A stretch of DNA of 17,045 nucleotides from Patulibacter sp052039575. GTDB taxonomy: Bacteria; Actinomycetota; Thermoleophilia; Solirubrobacterales; Solirubrobacteraceae. Made by a program: the position numbers and the translations under genes. A model generated the notes under the pieces. That model saw nothing but the letters and a program-made list of their open reading frames with translations. It did no database searches and had not been told where the DNA came from. Positions 14,073 to 17,045 of this stretch are shown here, piece by piece (positions within the stretch are counted from its first letter, which is position 1; the number at the start of each line of letters is the position of its first letter). The stretch covers positions 1 to 17,045 of the forward strand of contig JBQGEK010000343.1 in assembly GCA_052039575.1 (NCBI GenBank), written 5' to 3'.

Positions 14073-16208
14073 TCAGCGCGGGTCGACCTCGATCGCGAGG
14101 ACCAGGCCGCGGGCGGCGGGGGCGCCGACGATGCTCTCGACCGCCGCGCGGACCGCGTGGACCGTCGCAGCCCGTTGGTGGGCCTTGATCTCGAGCTGAC
14201 GGCGGTGGCGGTTCTGTCGCCGGAAGACCGGGATCGGACCGCGGGTCTCGGGCGGCATCCGCTGCCGCAGCACCTCGGCGGCCGCGACCACGCGGTCCTC
14301 GCGCTCGTGCTCGACCATCACGCGCACGATCGTCGCGAACGGCGGGAAGTCGAGCGCCTTGCGCCGTTCCAGCTCCTCGACCAGGAACCCGTGCGCGTCG
14401 TGGCGGGCCGCGAGCAGCAGCGACGACTCCTCCGGGTTCCGGGTCTGCACCAGCACTCGCGACGTCATCCCGCTCGTGCCCCCGCCGCGCCCGGCCCGTC
14501 CCGCCAGCTGCGCGACCAGCTGAAAGGTCCGCTCCTGCGCCCGGAAGTCGGGGAACCGTAGGGTCGCGTCGGCGTCGACGACGACACCCAGGTCGACGTC
14601 GGGGAAGTCGTGGCCCTTGGCGATCATCTGGGTCCCGACGAGGATTCCGTGGTCCGCCGCGCCGAACCGCTCCAGCACCCCGGCCCGGTCGCGCACGTCG
14701 GCGTCGAGCCGGAAGACGTGTCCCGGCAGGTCGTCGGCCAGCTGCTCGGTGCCCAGCCCGTGCTGCCCGACGGAGACCGATCCGCAGCTGCCGCAACGGG
14801 TCGGCGGCGCCTCCTGGTGCCCACAGTGGTGGCAGCGCAGCCGCCCCTGGGCGGCGCTGCCGGGGTCGAAGTCGTGGACGTCGCCCCGCCGTCCGCCGTG
14901 GAGCACCAGCGAGACGTCGCAGTTCGGGCACTCCCAGGTGTGTCCGCAGTCGGCACACTCGACCCAGGTCGCCCAGCCGCGCCGGTTGAGCAGCACGATC
15001 GCCTTGCGGGCGTCGGCCAGCGCGCGATGGACGTCGGGGTGCAGCGCGTCGCGCGTGCCGCGGATGTCGATCAGCCGGACCTGGGGCATGTCGCCGCCGT
15101 CGGCCCGCGACGGCAGCGCGATCCGCCGCAGCGACGACCACGACTCGGGGCGCGGCGTGGCCGACCCGACCAGCAACACCGCTCCCGCCTCGCGGGCCCG
15201 CCACGCGGCCACGCGGCGGGCGTCGTAGCGCGGGTCACCGTCGTGCTTGTACGCCGGGTCGTGCTCCTCGTCGACGATGATCAGGCCGACGTCGGAGGTC
15301 GGGGCGAAGACGGTCGACATCGGGCCGACGCAGATCCGCGCGTCGCCGTCCCTGAGCCTCCACCACTCGTCGCGCCGCTCACCCTTCGACAGACCGGAGT
15401 GCAGCACCGCGACGGTCTCCCCCAGCCGTCGTCGGAACCGCGCCACCGTCTGCGGGGTCAGCGCGATCTCGGGGACCAGTACCAGCACGGCCTTCCCGGA
15501 CGCGATCACCCGCTCGGCGGCCTGCAGGTAGACCTCGGTCTTCCCCGATCCGGTGACGCCGTGGAGCAGGAGCCGGTCACCGGGCTCGGCGGCGGCCAGC
15601 CGCTCGACGGCCAGCGCCTGGTCGGCGTTGAGCGGCGGCGCATGACGTCCGTCCCCGTGGAGCGCGCCGACGTCGGCGTGGTCGGGGCGGCGCGCGTGCG
15701 CGCGCGGCTCGATCGTGACCAGTCCGCGGGCCTCGAGCCGCCGCAGGGTCGCCAGGTCGTCGCCGGCCCAGCCCGGCAGCCGTTCGAGCGCGGCACGCTG
15801 GCCGGCCGTCAGGCGCACGCCCGCGTAGGGGTCGTCTCCTGCGGCGTCCTTGCGCTCGGCCTCCGGCACCGGCAGCACCGGGTCGGCCCACATCCGCATC
15901 CGCTCGCCGACGCCCTCGGGCGGCAGCAGCAGCTCCAGGCAGCGGGCACGGGTCGAGACGATGTCGTCGGCCATCCACAGCGCCAGCCGGACCAGGTCAG
16001 GCGGCAGCGAGACGTCGCTGACGGCCGTCGGGGCCTTCAGCTTGTGCTCGGAGCGGTCGGTCAGCCCGGTGACGACGCCGCGCAGCTTCTGACGGCCGAA
16101 CGGGACCTCGACGACGCTGCCGACGTCGCATCCGTCGGGTCGCGCGTAGTCGAACGGTCCCCGCAAACCACGGGCGGTGACGAGCGGTTCGATCTGAATC
16201 ACCTGCAT
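14073..16208 (-). CDS. priA: Primosomal protein N' (replication restart helicase PriA)
   Basis: PriA recognises stalled forks and reloads the replisome. The 711-residue protein has a DNA-binding N-terminal region (1-190) and a superfamily 2 helicase core. Core motifs are Walker A GVTGSGKTE (217-225), DEEH (313-316), GSATP (348-352), motif V GTQMIAKGHDFPDV (525-538) and motif VI QLAGRAGR (567-574). Eight zinc-site cysteines are present: 418, 421, 427, 430, 459, 462, 472 and 475. The C-terminal domain ends in VDPR. Intact helicase motifs are notable, because PriA of mycobacteria and related actinobacteria is annotated as lacking a working helicase. ATG 16208 gives the standard start; a longer frame upstream would overlap the divergent PH-domain gene. 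The gene lies in the metK-priA-def-fmt-rsmB-rpe order, but with plus-strand genes inserted on both sides. Confidence 0.96.
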   Translation of the reverse strand: MQVIQIEPLVTARGLRGPFDYARPDGCDVGSVVEVPFGRQKLRGVVTGLTDRSEHKLKAPTAVSDVSLPPDLVRLALWMADDIVSTRARCLELLLPPEGVGERMRMWADPVLPVPEAERKDAAGDDPYAGVRLTAGQRAALERLPGWAGDDLATLRRLEARGLVTIEPRAHARRPDHADVGALHGDGRHAPPLNADQALAVERLAAAEPGDRLLLHGVTGSGKTEVYLQAAERVIASGKAVLVLVPEIALTPQTVARFRRRLGETVAVLHSGLSKGERRDEWWRLRDGDARICVGPMSTVFAPTSDVGLIIVDEEHDPAYKHDGDPRYDARRVAAWRAREAGAVLLVGSATPRPESWSSLRRIALPSRADGGDMPQVRLIDIRGTRDALHPDVHRALADARKAIVLLNRRGWATWVECADCGHTWECPNCDVSLVLHGGRRGDVHDFDPGSAAQGRLRCHHCGHQEAPPTRCGSCGSVSVGQHGLGTEQLADDLPGHVFRLDADVRDRAGVLERFGAADHGILVGTQMIAKGHDFPDVDLGVVVDADATLRFPDFRAQERTFQLVAQLAGRAGRGGGTSGMTSRVLVQTRNPEESSLLLAARHDAHGFLVEELERRKALDFPPFATIVRVMVEHEREDRVVAAAEVLRQRMPPETRGPIPVFRRQNRHRRQLEIKAHQRAATVHAVRAAVESIVGAPAARGLVLAIEVDPR

Positions 16209-16258
16209 GGAGCCCGGACCGCGCACGTCGAGGGATGGTGTCAGGTCGCGACGCGGAG

Positions 16259-16264
16259 TATCTT
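16259..16264 (+). promoter_or_regulatory. Probable -10 box of the PH-domain gene (leaderless)
   Basis: TATCTT ends six bases before ATG 16271, so transcription would begin at or within a base of the A of the start codon. No Shine-Dalgarno sequence precedes the ATG, which fits a leaderless mRNA as is common in actinobacteria. The -35 region is weak (TGGTGT around 16236-16241). Confidence 0.4.
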
Positions 16265-16270
16265 CGCACC

Positions 16271-16855
16271 ATGGAGCTCCACGAAGACGAACAGATCCTC
16301 TACTCCAAGAGCCCATCTTGGAAGAGCCAGTTCGGGTCCCACATCCTGATGCTGGTCGCGGCGATCCTGGTTGGCGCCGTGGTGCTGCTGGCCTTCAACC
16401 CCGACTGGATCGGCGTCGTGGTCGGGATCGTGATCGCGCTCCTCGGCACCGCGTACCTGTGGATCGAGCGGGTGCGGACCAAGTACATCATCACCACCCA
16501 CCGGCTCCACCTCCGCGAGGGGTTCCTGTCGAAGAAGGTGCAGGAAACCCGGTTGCGCCGGATCCAGAACGTGACGGTCAACCAGTCGGTGGTCCAGCGG
16601 ATGCTGCGGATCGGCACCGTCGACTACGACACGGCCGGCGACAGCAACGGCGAGAGCTTCGAGATGCTCGGCGTCGAGAACCCCGACGCGCTGATCCGCC
16701 TGGTCGACACTGCTCAGCGGAAGATCTTCGACTCCGAGCGTGAGCAGGCCGCGCGCGCCGAGGCGCAGGCGGACGCGGAGTTCCGGTCGCGCCAGCAGCC
16801 GGGCGATCCGGGCCCGGACTCGGACCCGAACTCCCCGCCGCAGCAGCAGCCGTAG
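16271..16855 (+). CDS. PH-domain (bPH2/YdbS-type) membrane protein
   Basis: This 194-residue protein starts with a short polar segment (MELHEDEQILYSKSPSW). It then has two adjoining membrane helices (about 24-42 and 46-65) and a bacterial PH domain (about 68-150). Typical signs of this domain are YIITTHRLHLREGFLSKK (72-89) and the conserved RLRRIQNVTVNQSVVQRMLRIG (94-115). The tail (155-194) is Ala/Glu then Pro/Gln/Asp-rich and probably disordered. The family (PF03703) is widespread but poorly understood; YdbS/YdbT of Bacillus are linked to protection against amylocyclicin. ATG 16271 is chosen over ATG 16235 because the family opening is normally a short acidic stretch and a -10-like box lies just upstream. 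It runs opposite to metK and priA, so it interrupts the housekeeping block. Two hairpins follow it. Confidence 0.88.
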   Translation: MELHEDEQILYSKSPSWKSQFGSHILMLVAAILVGAVVLLAFNPDWIGVVVGIVIALLGTAYLWIERVRTKYIITTHRLHLREGFLSKKVQETRLRRIQNVTVNQSVVQRMLRIGTVDYDTAGDSNGESFEMLGVENPDALIRLVDTAQRKIFDSEREQAARAEAQADAEFRSRQQPGDPGPDSDPNSPPQQQP

Positions 16856-16860
16856 CCCAC

Positions 16861-16887
16861 GGTTCGCCCGAGTGGAGCGGGCGAGCC
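16861..16887 (+). terminator. Hairpin just after the PH-domain gene
   Basis: GGTTCGCCCG (16861-16870) pairs with CGGGCGAGCC (16878-16887) around a 7-base loop, with ten pairs including one G-T. It begins five bases after the stop codon, so it probably ends this transcript. No T run follows. Confidence 0.6.
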
Positions 16888-16908
16888 ACACGCAGGATCG
16901 AGAACGAC

Positions 16909-16941
16909 GAAGGGCCCGGAGCGCGATGTTCCGGGCCCTTC
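16909..16941. terminator. Strong hairpin terminator between the PH-domain gene and metK
   Basis: GAAGGGCCCGGA (16909-16920) is exactly complementary to TCCGGGCCCTTC (16930-16941), with a 9-base loop. It lies 23 bases beyond the metK stop on the minus strand and also downstream of the PH-domain gene, so it can serve both converging transcripts. On the minus strand the stem is followed by a modestly T-rich stretch (GTCGTTCT). Confidence 0.75.
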
Positions 16942-16964
16942 TCGTGCTGCGGCGAGGCGGTGCC

Positions 16965-17045
16965 TTAGAGGCCGGCCGCTGCCTTCAGCTCGTCCACCTT
17001 GTCGAGCTTCTCCCAGGTGAAGTCCTCGTGCTCCCGACCGAAGTG
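16965..17045 (-). CDS. metK: S-adenosylmethionine synthetase, C-terminal end only
   Basis: The minus strand from the right edge reads 26 residues and then TAA (16967-16965). The stretch runs HFGREHEDFTWEKLDKVDEL and ends KAAAGL, which is the recognisable C-terminus of MetK: the HFGR segment followed by FTWE and an acidic and basic tail. The enzyme makes SAM from methionine and ATP; the products of rsmB and the methyltransferase at 2649 would use it. The rest of the gene lies outside the window. The assignment also fits the metK-priA neighbourhood known from many actinobacteria. Being only a tail, it says nothing about whether the gene is intact. Confidence 0.85.
   Translation of the reverse strand, partial: HFGREHEDFTWEKLDKVDELKAAAGL

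Noticed and set aside
14610..16349. 579-codon plus-strand frame opposite priA
   Set aside because: Shadow of the PriA coding sequence; no domain, and it would also run through the start of the PH-domain gene.

Overview
The window is GC-rich chromosomal DNA with tightly packed genes and several 1- or 4-base start/stop overlaps. It suggests an actinobacterium. The conserved gene set, the leaderless-looking promoter and a PriA that keeps its helicase motifs would suit a deep lineage such as Thermoleophilia (Solirubrobacter or Patulibacter relatives), but that placement is inference. I see no rRNA, tRNA, CRISPR array, insertion sequence, integrase or phage gene. No gap between genes exceeds 300 bases.

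Left part (1-4834): an envelope-glycan group. A multi-pass GT-C-type glycosyltransferase (minus strand, cut by the left edge) is divergent from a plus-strand operon of a family 2 glycosyltransferase with two C-terminal membrane helices, a class I SAM methyltransferase and a polysaccharide/lipid flippase. The likely common theme is building, decorating and exporting a lipid-linked sugar.

Middle (4845-8231): a MacB/FtsX-type ABC exporter pair on the minus strand, with the ATPase gene first and overlapping a large 853-residue permease by one base.

Right part (8258-17045): the core housekeeping block metK, priA, def, fmt, rsmB, rpe, all on the minus strand. Its functions are SAM synthesis, replication restart, N-terminal formyl-Met addition and removal, 16S rRNA m5C methylation and pentose-phosphate epimerisation. 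def-fmt-rsmB are joined by ATGA overlaps. A small tandem zinc-ribbon protein lies between rsmB and rpe. The block is interrupted twice by plus-strand genes: a DrrA/DrrB-like ABC-2 exporter pair between priA and def, and a PH-domain membrane protein between metK and priA.

The three convergent junctions hold strong inverted repeats that look like bidirectional terminators; a fourth hairpin follows rpe. The GT-C gene at the left edge and the metK tail at the right edge are partial genes. I did not find a clearly new biological system. The most interesting points are the zinc-ribbon gene, the interrupted synteny, the glycan cluster and the regulatory dyads between divergent genes.
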